Assembly: GCA_002778705.1 (NCBI GenBank)
Contig: PFAM01000023.1
Location: forward strand, 1 to 64,000
Direction of reading: 5' to 3'
Length of the DNA: 64,000 nucleotides
Origin: Candidatus Falkowbacteria bacterium CG10_big_fil_rev_8_21_14_0_10_37_14
GTDB taxonomy: Bacteria > Patescibacteriota > Patescibacteriia > Patescibacteriales > Patescibacteriaceae
A program made the translations under genes and the position numbers. The notes beneath the pieces were generated by a model. That model ran no database searches and was not told the origin of the DNA. It saw only the letters and a list, made by a program, of their open reading frames with translations. This document shows positions 29,372-38,322 of this stretch, piece by piece; positions within the stretch are counted from its first letter, which is position 1; the number at the start of each line of letters is the position of its first letter.

Positions 29372-29489
29372 ACCGTTTGTGCTGATGTTCGCACTCACAG
29401 GAGTCAATAAAAAAGAGAGTTCCCCGCAAATTTTCGTTAGATGTGTGGCTATAATCAAGTTAAGATAGTAAGGACTTTTTATTTTTTAT

Positions 29490-29561
29490 CCGCTTGGCCG
29501 GCCAGTCGTTTTTCGGCGTTGGACAACCGCCGAAAAAACGATCTGGCCGGACACAAGGCGG
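29490..29561. repeat. Long imperfect GC-rich hairpin
   Basis: ccggccagtcgtttttcggcgttg-ga-caaccgccgaaaaaacgatctggccgg. Confidence 0.85.
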
Positions 29562-29604
29562 ACTAAAGAAAATAACCAAACATCTAACTTAACCAAGTCT
29601 AACA

Positions 29605-29702
29605 TAACAAGTTTCAGCAAAGTTATACTGAAGATTTGGTGGAAGAAATAGAAAGCCTATAATCATTGGCTTAAAGGCCTCTTTTTTTACTGAAACTTGT
29701 TA
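29605..29702. repeat. 13-bp inverted repeat pair
   Basis: taacaagtttcag ... ctgaaacttgtta. Confidence 0.9.
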
Positions 29703-29725
29703 AACATCTAAACCTAATCAACTTA

Positions 29726-29820
29726 ACAAAACAGCATTACCCTAAATTACGGGTAAGATTTGGGGTAAGGACAAATTTATCTTAATCTAAGCCTGTTTTG
29801 TCGCTGATTTTAGGGTAATG
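29726..29820. repeat. Interleaved (pseudoknot-order) inverted repeat pairs
   Basis: acaaaacag(29726)-cattaccctaaa(29735)...ctgttttgt(29793)-tttagggtaatg(29809). Confidence 0.85.
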
Positions 29821-29987
29821 TGAGTATAGCAAATCAATGTTCCCAAAAGTTCCGGGTAATATTCTTGTGAACTTTTCAAAAGCCCATAAACATTGACCTA
29901 GAGGCTGGTAATTCTTGGGAACTTTGTTTGACGGCTGAACTTTTAAGCGTTATTATTAAGGCAATAAAATATTTTAGCTTATTACAA

Positions 29988-30806
29988 ATGAAACCATACT
30001 TTAAACAAAAAGATTTTTCGCTTTATTTGGCAAATTCTATTGACTTTTTAAATACTGAAATCAAAGAAAATTCCATTGATATGATTTTTGCCGATCCACC
30101 CTATTTTTTATCAAATGGCGGTTTTAGCTTACATGCCGGCAAAAGGGTTAGCGTAGATAAAGGGGCTTGGGATGTTAGCAATGGCCTCAAAAAAGATTTT
30201 GAATTTCATCTTGAATGGATTAAAGCCTGCCATAAGGCGCTAAAGCCGGGCGGAACGATTTGGATTTCCGGCACTTATCACTCAATTTATCAATGCGGTT
30301 TTGCTTTGCTGGTTAATAAATTTCATATTTTAAATGATGTGGCGTGGTTTAAGCCAAACGCTTCGCCGAATCTAAGCTGTCGCTTCTTTACCGCCAGCCA
30401 TGAAACTTTAATTTGGGCAAGAAAAGATCCGATTAACCCCAAAACCAACAAGCCGACCAACACCAAACATACTTTCAATTATGATTTAATGAAAAATGGT
30501 AATTGGCCGGAAGATTTTTTGAAAAAGCCTAATTTACAAATGCGGAGTGTTTGGGCTATGGGAACGCCAAGACCTGATGAAAAAAAATTTGGCAAACATC
30601 CAACACAAAAACCAATAGATTTATTGGTGCGCATTGTTATGGCTAGCACCAATAAAGGCGACATAGTTTTAGACCCCTTTACCGGCTCAAGCACGACCGG
30701 CATGGCTTCTTTTTTGAATGACAGGCAGTTTATCGGTGTTGATTTAGAGAAAAAATATTTAGACTTGTCTATAAAGAGATTAAAAGACTTGGATAAAAAT
30801 AATTAA
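29988..30806 (+). CDS. Beta-class DNA methyltransferase (DpnA/MboA-like)
   Basis: SIDMIFADPPYFLSNGGFS...VSVDKGAWD, NLSCRFFTASHETLIWARK, KHPTQKP, DPFTGSSTTG; DPPY precedes DPFTGSS; likely start 29988. Confidence 0.92.
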   Translation: MKPYFKQKDFSLYLANSIDFLNTEIKENSIDMIFADPPYFLSNGGFSLHAGKRVSVDKGAWDVSNGLKKDFEFHLEWIKACHKALKPGGTIWISGTYHSIYQCGFALLVNKFHILNDVAWFKPNASPNLSCRFFTASHETLIWARKDPINPKTNKPTNTKHTFNYDLMKNGNWPEDFLKKPNLQMRSVWAMGTPRPDEKKFGKHPTQKPIDLLVRIVMASTNKGDIVLDPFTGSSTTGMASFLNDRQFIGVDLEKKYLDLSIKRLKDLDKNN

Positions 30807-30816
30807 ACAAAACTAT

Positions 30817-31341
30817 ATGATAAAAGGTGGCATTGGCGGAGCCAATACAAAAACCGGACTTCATTTTGAAGCAGAGGCGGATTTTTTAACTTTAATCAAG
30901 AAACAAAAAGGGTATAATGTTGACGGAAATGATATTTTTTACAACAAAGAAAAAGTGGCAATGACCTTTAAGAAACACGAGCTTTATAGATACCTAGAAA
31001 CAAAGGAAATTGACTATAAAAAGTTTATTTCTAAGAAAATATTGCCCGATGATGCAATTTTTGTGATTATCAGTAATACTATTTTTATTATTGAAATAAA
31101 ATTTCAAACTGTCGCCGGATCAACTGACGAAAAATTACAAACCTGCGATTTTAAAATTAAACAGTATAGAAAATTATTAGCTCAATTAAATGTTGAAGTC
31201 CAGTATATTTATGTTTTAAATAAATGGTTTGAAAAGCCGGAGTATAAAGATGTATTGGACTATATTATCTCAATTAGTGGCTGTTATTATTATTTTGAAT
31301 ATTTGCCATTACAAAAATTAGGCTTGCCGGTGCCAAAATAA
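30817..31341 (+). CDS. Putative type II restriction endonuclease (PD-(D/E)XK-like)
   Basis: Immediately follows methyltransferase; IKGGIGGANTKTGLHFEAE and TIFIIEIKFQTVAGSTDEKLQ (E-x-K-like core). Confidence 0.6.
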   Translation: MIKGGIGGANTKTGLHFEAEADFLTLIKKQKGYNVDGNDIFYNKEKVAMTFKKHELYRYLETKEIDYKKFISKKILPDDAIFVIISNTIFIIEIKFQTVAGSTDEKLQTCDFKIKQYRKLLAQLNVEVQYIYVLNKWFEKPEYKDVLDYIISISGCYYYFEYLPLQKLGLPVPK

Positions 31342-31360
31342 TTTTTTAAAATAAAAATAT

Positions 31361-32359
31361 ATGGAAGAGCAACAAACAAACTCAGAAGAAATCTCTAATA
31401 ATGATAGTGAGACTATTGAAGCTAATGAAGCGAATAATTCGCCGCAGAATGGTCATGTTATTTACAAGGATGTTGTAAAAGCCATGATTAGTGGTTATGG
31501 CAAAAAAAGCAATGAAGAAAGTAAGAATAATTTTGCTGAACTTTTGTCAAAATATTTAAAGCAAGCTGTTGAGGGCAATGCCATTGTTAACGAATATAAT
31601 ATTTTAGTTCTTTTTGATAACACATTAATGGTGAAAAGTGATTCAGATCGTATTTATAAAGCAATTACAAACATAGAAGAGGAAAATAAAAATAAAAAAC
31701 TACTTCTTATCCTTCTTTCTAGAGGTGGCGAGCCAGGTTCCGCATATTTAATAGGAAAATTATGCAGAGATTCGTCTAATGGTAAATTTGTTGTTGTTGT
31801 TCCAAGATATGCAAAGTCAGCTGCGACACTTTTAGCAACGGCCGCAGATGAAATTCATATGGGTGATTTAAGTGAACTTGGACCAATTGATCCACAAATA
31901 AATAAAATGCCAGCACTGGGTTTAAAAAATTCCATTGAACATATTGCCGAATTAGTACAACAACGACCCGGATCGAGCCAAATGTTCGCTCAATATTTGT
32001 CATTAACAATAGAGCCTATTCAAATTGGATACTATGAAAGAGCTGCTAAATCCGCCGAACAATATGCGGAAAAATTATTAAACAGCCATAAAGAAACTCT
32101 TGGCAGTGAGCCTTCGGATATTGCCTTTAAATTAGTATATGACTACAAAGATCATGGTTTTGTTATTGATAAATCAGAAGCTGTTAATATTTTTGGCGTT
32201 AATACAATTAAGATTAAAACCCCGGAATATGATATTGGAAATGAAATATACAACATACTTTCTGATTTTGAAAGCTGGGCTGATATGCTAAACCATAATT
32301 TTTATTTTATAGGCTCTTTGGATAGTAAGCCTGAATTAAAGAAAAGAGAGATTAACTAA
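31361..32359 (+). CDS. SDH/ClpP-like serine protease (SDH_sah-type)
   Basis: LLILLSRGGEPGSAYLIGKL...VVVVPRYAKSAATLLATAADEIHMGDLSELGPIDPQI. Confidence 0.8.
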   Translation: MEEQQTNSEEISNNDSETIEANEANNSPQNGHVIYKDVVKAMISGYGKKSNEESKNNFAELLSKYLKQAVEGNAIVNEYNILVLFDNTLMVKSDSDRIYKAITNIEEENKNKKLLLILLSRGGEPGSAYLIGKLCRDSSNGKFVVVVPRYAKSAATLLATAADEIHMGDLSELGPIDPQINKMPALGLKNSIEHIAELVQQRPGSSQMFAQYLSLTIEPIQIGYYERAAKSAEQYAEKLLNSHKETLGSEPSDIAFKLVYDYKDHGFVIDKSEAVNIFGVNTIKIKTPEYDIGNEIYNILSDFESWADMLNHNFYFIGSLDSKPELKKREIN

Positions 32360-32392
32360 AAACAATTAAACAAAAGCTTTATTTTAAAAAAT

Positions 32393-32707
32393 ATGAAAAA
32401 AGACAACAAAACAGTGGGTGTTTTCGTGAGATTTTTTACAAATGATTTGCCAAACAAAGTTGGTAAAAAGAATGATTCTATTCCTTTTTGGACTTGTGGC
32501 AATGTTCATCTTGAGGCTAACGATGTTAAAGGCATAAAATCATGCGATGAGATGTTTAATTATTTTGATGATATTCCTAGGGCAATAAAAACTGTTTTAA
32601 GTAAGAGTAAATTAGTAGCGGTTGAAGATGTTGCCTATAAAATGAGAGCTGAAAGTAGACATCTTCACAATAAATTCAACAAAAAAGAAAAAGCCAAGAC
32701 TGCTTAG
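32393..32707 (+). CDS. Hypothetical protein downstream of protease
   Basis: 104-aa ORF, co-directional. Confidence 0.55.
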   Translation: MKKDNKTVGVFVRFFTNDLPNKVGKKNDSIPFWTCGNVHLEANDVKGIKSCDEMFNYFDDIPRAIKTVLSKSKLVAVEDVAYKMRAESRHLHNKFNKKEKAKTA

Positions 32708-32941
32708 CTTGTGGTTAGGTTTCTTCTAACTTCCTCTACAATCCCGAGCATCTAACATGAAAATGAGCTGAAAGGCTCATTTTTGTTATGACAAAATGGT
32801 CCTAACTTCTTGACTATAAATTTACTAAATCTAATAGTAATTTTATTTAATTAGCTTGGCTCGAGCCTTGCTCGTTATTTTAAGCTTGACTAAATTTTGT
32901 AATCGGTATATCATATCAATATAAATTGATTATATAATTTT

Positions 32942-33256
32942 ATGAAAGCAAAATGCTGTACAAACAAGAAGTTAACCGAGGAATTCGTTAAGTTGTCTAA
33001 ATTTTTAAGGATTATCGGCGATGATAATCGCTTGAGAATTCTGTGTTTGCTTAAAGACGGGGAACTCTGTGTCTGTGAAATCTATCCTAATCTAGATTTA
33101 GCTCAGAATTTGGTTTCTAGCCATTTAAAAGTGCTGCTCGATTTTGGCCTGATTAAAGTAAGGCAAGAATGGAAACGTAATTATTATTCAATTAATCGAC
33201 CTGTATTTAAAAAATATAATTTATCACTAACTAATTTCTTAAAAAACTATGAATAA
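32942..33256 (+). CDS. ArsR-family metalloregulator
   Basis: Winged HTH: LRIIGDDNRLRILCLLKDGELCVCEIYPNLDLAQNLVSSHLKVLLDFGLI. Confidence 0.9.
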   Translation: MKAKCCTNKKLTEEFVKLSKFLRIIGDDNRLRILCLLKDGELCVCEIYPNLDLAQNLVSSHLKVLLDFGLIKVRQEWKRNYYSINRPVFKKYNLSLTNFLKNYE

Positions 33257-33557
33257 GCAAATTTCCTCGATTCAAGTTTTGGGCTCTGGTTGCCCGACTT
33301 GTAAAAAATTATTTGAGTTAACGAAACAAGCGGTTACCGAGCTCGGTTTAAAAATAGAAGTAGAATATATCACCGATATTCAAAAAATTATTGAGCTTGG
33401 CGTAATGTCTTCTCCGGTTTTAACTATTAACGGCAAAGTGGCCTTAGTTGGTCAGTTGCCTTCAAGTGAAAAAATTAAAGAGCTATTAATCACAAACAAC
33501 GGAAAACCTGAAATTAAAGAAACAGGTAGTTGTTGTTCTTGTGGTGGTAAATGCTAA
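33249..33557 (+). CDS. Thioredoxin-family redox-active disulfide protein
   Basis: GSGCPTCKKLFELTKQAV; Cys-rich tail SCCSCGGKC. Confidence 0.85.
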   Translation: MNKQISSIQVLGSGCPTCKKLFELTKQAVTELGLKIEVEYITDIQKIIELGVMSSPVLTINGKVALVGQLPSSEKIKELLITNNGKPEIKETGSCCSCGGKC

Positions 33558-33560
33558 AAT

Positions 33561-34526
33561 ATGTTTTATCCATTACAGGTATTAGCTGACTGGTTAACAT
33601 ACGTTGTTTTTGGAATTGTTCCGGAAACACTTTTGGCTAGTGCTGTTAACTTCTTTATTTTTGATACTCTAAAAATCATTATTCTGTTATTAGTGATTAT
33701 TTTTGTGGTGTCATTTATTCGTACTTATTTACCTCCAGAAAAAGTTCGTCTTTTTTTGGCTAAAAAGAATAAATTAACTGGCCATGTTTTAGCCTCATTG
33801 TTGGGCATTATTACACCTTTTTGCTCTTGCTCGGCCGTGCCTTTATTCTTGGGCTTTGTGGAAGTTGGCGTTCCATTAGGTGTCACATTTTCCTTTTTAG
33901 TTGCTTCACCGATGATTAATGAAGTTGCCTTGGTATTACTAATCGGTCTATTTGGCTGGAAAATCGCCTTAATTTATATCATTAGTGGGCTCTTGATTGC
34001 CATCGTGTCAGGACTTATTATTGGCCGTTTGAAAGTTGAGTCTCTAGTCGCTGATTTCGTCTGGAAACATAACAAGGCTAATAATGCAGCTGTGATTGTT
34101 GAGATGACTAATAAAGATCGACTGGTTTATTCGAAAAATTATGCTTTGGATATTGTAAAAAAAGTTTGGGTATATATTATTATCGGTGTTGGTATTGGGG
34201 CTTGGATTCACGGCTATGTACCAGCTGACTTTTTGGTCCAGTATGCAGGAGCTGACAAATGGTATGCTGTCCCACTAGCTACTCTAATCGGTATTCCACT
34301 TTATTCTAACGCCGCGGGAGTTATTCCCTTAGTTAGCGCCTTAACCGAAAAAGGCGTAGCCATGGGCACTACCTTAGCTTTTATGATGGCTGTCACAGCT
34401 TTGTCACTACCAGAATTTATGATTTTAAAGAAAGTTATGAGGACAAAGCTGATAGTTATTTTTGCCTCGGTTGTCGGCGTGGGCATTATTTTAACTGGCT
34501 ATTTATTTAATTTAATTTTGCAATAA
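33561..34526 (+). CDS. DUF318/ArsP-like permease
   Basis: TPFCSCSAVPLFLGFVEVGVPLGVTFSFLVASPMINEVAL. Confidence 0.88.
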   Translation: MFYPLQVLADWLTYVVFGIVPETLLASAVNFFIFDTLKIIILLLVIIFVVSFIRTYLPPEKVRLFLAKKNKLTGHVLASLLGIITPFCSCSAVPLFLGFVEVGVPLGVTFSFLVASPMINEVALVLLIGLFGWKIALIYIISGLLIAIVSGLIIGRLKVESLVADFVWKHNKANNAAVIVEMTNKDRLVYSKNYALDIVKKVWVYIIIGVGIGAWIHGYVPADFLVQYAGADKWYAVPLATLIGIPLYSNAAGVIPLVSALTEKGVAMGTTLAFMMAVTALSLPEFMILKKVMRTKLIVIFASVVGVGIILTGYLFNLILQ

Positions 34527-34530
34527 AACT

Positions 34531-35124
34531 ATGAACAAGAAAGTTATTATTGGCACTATAGTTGGCTTAATCGCTGTCATCGTCTTGACTATTATGAATA
34601 ATGATCAATCTCAAGTTGTTGCTAAAAGTGAAAATCAGCTGACAGGAACTCAATCACCTCAAGCTGTGTCAGAAGTTGAAACCGTAGCTGATCAAGAGCT
34701 AATTATCAATAAATCTGTGACTGAAGAGCCGGTTGCTCAAACCGCAACAGTCAATACAAAGGCTTCAGAGGTGGTGCCGGAAAAAAAACCAACAACTAAA
34801 GTGCAAGTTTTTCTCTTTCATTCCACGCAGCGCTGTAGCACTTGTATTGCTATCGGTAGATTAGCGGGTGAGACAATCTACGAATATTATCAGCCAGAAT
34901 TACGTGATGGTAAGATTGAATTTAGAGAGGTCAATATTGACTTGCCAGAGAATAAAGCCTTAGCCCAAAAGTTTCAGGCCAGTGGCTCGGCCTTGTTTAT
35001 TAACAAGATTATCAACGGACAAGATGATATCAACGAAGATACTACTGTGTGGCGCCTAACTTCTAACCCCGATCAATTTAAGAGTTATCTAAAGAATAAG
35101 ATTAACAATCTTATAGGTAAATAG
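34531..35124 (+). CDS. ArsF-like thioredoxin-fold secreted/anchored protein
   Basis: VQVFLFHSTQRCSTCIAIGRLAGETIYEYY...REVNIDLPENKALAQKFQASGSALFI. Confidence 0.7.
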   Translation: MNKKVIIGTIVGLIAVIVLTIMNNDQSQVVAKSENQLTGTQSPQAVSEVETVADQELIINKSVTEEPVAQTATVNTKASEVVPEKKPTTKVQVFLFHSTQRCSTCIAIGRLAGETIYEYYQPELRDGKIEFREVNIDLPENKALAQKFQASGSALFINKIINGQDDINEDTTVWRLTSNPDQFKSYLKNKINNLIGK

Positions 35125-35125
35125 T

Positions 35126-35839
35126 ATGGATTTCATTAACAGCTTAATTGATAATTATAATTTTCCGATATTAACGGCGTTTCTTTTGGGTATTTTAACT
35201 TCAATCAGCCCTTGCCCGCTAGCCACTAATATCACGGCCGTGGCCTTTATTTCTAAAGACATTAAAAATCCGAAATACACGATTTTTTCCGGTCTATTTT
35301 ATACACTTGGTCGAGGTATCAGTTATACTTTATTAGCAATGCTAATTTACTTTGGTTTATCGTCTTTTAAAGTTTCTAGTCTTTTTCAAAGTTGGGGTGA
35401 TAAAGTTCTAGGTCCTGTACTCATAATTATTGGTCTAATAATGTTTGATGTTATTAAGATTAATTTAAAGACGAGTGGTCAAGTAGAAAAAATAAAACTC
35501 TGGTTGTCTGATAAGGGTTATTTGGGTTCTTTGGCCTTAGGTATGTTATTTGCCTTTGCCTTTTGCCCTTATAGTGGGGTTTTATTTTTTGGTTTGCTTA
35601 TTCCTTTGATTCTTAAATCAGCTAGTGGATTATTACTACCAGCTATATTTGCCTTGGGGTCAGGATTGCCAGTCATTATTTTTGCCTTTCTAATTGCCTA
35701 TAGTATGAAGATGGTTAGCCGAGTTTTTCAGTCAATACAGAAAGTTGAAAAATGGTTAAGACATGGTGTGGCTACGGTATTTATTTTAACCGGTCTGTAT
35801 TATACTCAATTTTTAGTAATTTTCCTAGTAAATTTATAA
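35126..35839 (+). CDS. CcdA/DsbD-like permease (ArsG-like)
   Basis: LTSISPCPLATNITAVAFISKDIKNPK...FAFCPYSGVLFFGLLIPL. Confidence 0.75.
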   Translation: MDFINSLIDNYNFPILTAFLLGILTSISPCPLATNITAVAFISKDIKNPKYTIFSGLFYTLGRGISYTLLAMLIYFGLSSFKVSSLFQSWGDKVLGPVLIIIGLIMFDVIKINLKTSGQVEKIKLWLSDKGYLGSLALGMLFAFAFCPYSGVLFFGLLIPLILKSASGLLLPAIFALGSGLPVIIFAFLIAYSMKMVSRVFQSIQKVEKWLRHGVATVFILTGLYYTQFLVIFLVNL

Positions 35840-35859
35840 AAAGATAACTTAAACAATGT

Positions 35860-36765
35860 ATGCCAGTACATAACCATGAACATAACGCCACTTCAAAAAA
35901 TCTTGTTTGGTCAATTGGTATCAATACAATTATCGTTGTTTTTGAAATTATCTTTGGTCTTATTTCCAGAAGCTTTGCACTGATTACCGATGCTTTACAT
36001 AACATTACTGACATCGGTTCCATGATTTTGAGTCTGTGGGGTGAAAAGTTGGTTGATAAACCACAAACGGAAATGAAAACTTATGGCTATAAACGAGCTG
36101 AAGTCATTATCGCTTTTGTCAATGGTGGCGTACTGCTAGTTATTATTGGTTTTGTCTTGTTTGAGGCGATCATCCGTATCTTTAAACCAGAACCAGTCTC
36201 AGGATTAACGATGATGATTGTTGCTGGCGTTGCTCTTTTAGGTAATGGTTTGGCGACCTACTTATTGCAGGAGGGGATTAATAAAAATTTAAATTTAAAA
36301 AGTGCTTGGCTTCATTCCATGCAAGACGCCTTGTTTTCTTTAGGCGTCGTGGTTAGCGCCACCATAATTTATTTTACTGGCTGGAGTTGGCTTGATTCGA
36401 TTGCTTCAATAATAATTTCCATTTTTTTGTTAAAAGAAATATTTAGTATTTTGTTTGAAGCTGTTGATATGATGCTGGACTCTGTCCCTAAAGATATCAA
36501 TTTTAGTGATGTTAAAGCTAGTCTAGTGGCTATTCCCGGAGTAATAGAAATAGATGATTTACACATTTGGCAAACTGGTTCAGAGAATCGTTTTTTAAGT
36601 GCTCACTTGATTATTGAGGAAAACTTTAAAGTTAGTCGGATTAATCTTTTAGTATTAGTCATAAAACTTGTTAGAGAAAAATATAACATTCATCATACTA
36701 CGATTCAAATAGTTTCTGAGCAGGAAATTAAAGAGGTTGATTTAGAGTGCAAGCACTGCAATTAA
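35860..36765 (+). CDS. Cation diffusion facilitator (CzcD-like)
   Basis: SFALITDALHNITDIGSMILSL; SAWLHSMQDALFSLGVV; six-TM pattern. Confidence 0.9.
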   Translation: MPVHNHEHNATSKNLVWSIGINTIIVVFEIIFGLISRSFALITDALHNITDIGSMILSLWGEKLVDKPQTEMKTYGYKRAEVIIAFVNGGVLLVIIGFVLFEAIIRIFKPEPVSGLTMMIVAGVALLGNGLATYLLQEGINKNLNLKSAWLHSMQDALFSLGVVVSATIIYFTGWSWLDSIASIIISIFLLKEIFSILFEAVDMMLDSVPKDINFSDVKASLVAIPGVIEIDDLHIWQTGSENRFLSAHLIIEENFKVSRINLLVLVIKLVREKYNIHHTTIQIVSEQEIKEVDLECKHCN

Positions 36766-36878
36766 AGATACGAAATAGATTTATAAAATTAATTGCTTGT
36801 ACAAAATAGCCTAATAAACTTCTTCAACGTTAGTATTTTTAAGTTCAATTTGTGAATTATAAATAACTTGTCCAAAAA

Positions 36879-36988
36879 AGAAGGGCACCAAGTTTTGTAA
36901 CTTGGTGTGAAGGAGATTAGTGTATATGCGGCTCCCTCTAAGTCCTTTGCCCCGCATTTGTATACCGCAAAATATCTTTATCCCTTCT
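36879..36988 (+). ncRNA. Candidate structured RNA / 5' leader element
   Basis: Closing helix agaaggg/cccttct enclosing hairpins caccaagtt-ttgt-aacttggtg and atgcgg...ccgcat. Confidence 0.4.
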
Positions 36989-37098
36989 ATATAGTAATAC
37001 GGACTAACTCAGCGTTAGTTACATTAACATACAGTAAAATAGAGCTTGTCTTGTTTTTTTCTGTTTTTATGTTATAATGAAAAGGTTAAATTAAAGCA

Positions 37099-38319
37099 AT
37101 GGTTACAAGTAAAGTTTTCAAATATTCATTTCTTATTATATTTGTTTTAGCCATTAGTGGCTTTTTCTTTTTTAAGTACAATTCTTTTGATGGCAACTTT
37201 GTAAGAGATACCGTTGCTAAAGAACAACAGCTAGTTGAACCACCAGAACTAGATCGTGTCGAATTAATCGAAATAGTTAATGGTTCTACTTATGGCGAGT
37301 TAATGTCCGGCGTCGGCATCTCCGCTGATTTAGCCAATCAGATTTATAAAACCGCAACAGATAAATATGATTTAGTTAAAATTAAGGTTGGTCATAATCT
37401 TGAAATAACTTTTGATAAAAATACTGATCAATTTAAGCAACTAGTTTATAAAATAGATTCTGAAGATGAGTTGGCTGTTTATCAAAACTCTGAATTAACA
37501 GCTGAGATTCGCCCCATTCCCTACGAAGTAAAAATTGTCACCAAAGGTGGGGTGGTAGAATCTTCTATGTATGAGGCAGCCTTAAAAAATAATATTGATG
37601 AGCGAGCTATTATTGCTTTGGCTGATGTTTTTCAATGGACGATTGATTTTGCTTTGGATCCGCGAGTTAATGACGGCTTCAAGTTTGTTTACGAAGAGCG
37701 CTATTTAAATGGCGAATATCAAATGCCTGGCAGAGTTTTAGCTGGGGAGTATGTTAATGCTGGACAAAAATATCAAGTTTATTATTTCGAAGAAGATAAA
37801 GATAATGTTGGTTACTTTGATGAAAATGGTAATTCTGTACAAAAAATGTTTTTAAAAGCTCCGGTGTCTTTTCGCTATATTTCTTCAGGCTTTACTACTG
37901 GCGCCAGATATATTGAAGCCTTTAATATATCCACCGGTCATCGAGCTGTAGATTATGCTGCTAAGTCCGGTACACCAATTCGTTCAGTGGGTGATGGTAC
38001 GGTTATTATGGCTTCCAGAAATGGTTCTTATGGTAACATGGTTAAAGTTCGACATAACGGCACTTATCAAACAAATTATGGCCACATGTCTAAGTTTGCC
38101 GTTAAGCAAGGAAACAAAGTCAAACAGGGAGATATTATCGGTTATGTTGGTTCCACCGGCCTGTCCACCGGCCCTCATCTACATTATGAAATGGAAAAAA
38201 ATGGTGTAAAAATAAATCCTCTTTTAGAGATTCAGCCACCGGGCCGAGCTATAAAAAAAGAAAACAAGCCAAGATTTTTAACAGAAATGCAACAATGGCA
38301 AATTGCTTTAGGAAAATAA
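37099..38319 (+). CDS. M23-family metallopeptidase (MepM/OapA-like)
   Basis: TGHRAVDYAAKSGTPIRSVGDGTV, YGHMSKFAVKQGNKVKQGDIIGYVGSTGLSTGPHLHYE. Confidence 0.93.
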   Translation: MVTSKVFKYSFLIIFVLAISGFFFFKYNSFDGNFVRDTVAKEQQLVEPPELDRVELIEIVNGSTYGELMSGVGISADLANQIYKTATDKYDLVKIKVGHNLEITFDKNTDQFKQLVYKIDSEDELAVYQNSELTAEIRPIPYEVKIVTKGGVVESSMYEAALKNNIDERAIIALADVFQWTIDFALDPRVNDGFKFVYEERYLNGEYQMPGRVLAGEYVNAGQKYQVYYFEEDKDNVGYFDENGNSVQKMFLKAPVSFRYISSGFTTGARYIEAFNISTGHRAVDYAAKSGTPIRSVGDGTVIMASRNGSYGNMVKVRHNGTYQTNYGHMSKFAVKQGNKVKQGDIIGYVGSTGLSTGPHLHYEMEKNGVKINPLLEIQPPGRAIKKENKPRFLTEMQQWQIALGK

Positions 38320-38322
38320 ATA

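Larger units (their letters stand above)
27446..32750. mobile_element. Putative tRNA-Gln-associated integrative element (right boundary uncertain)
   Basis: Intact recombinase anchored in tRNA-Gln, then small ORF, R-M-type genes and protease module, ending before the arsR-like gene. Confidence 0.6.
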
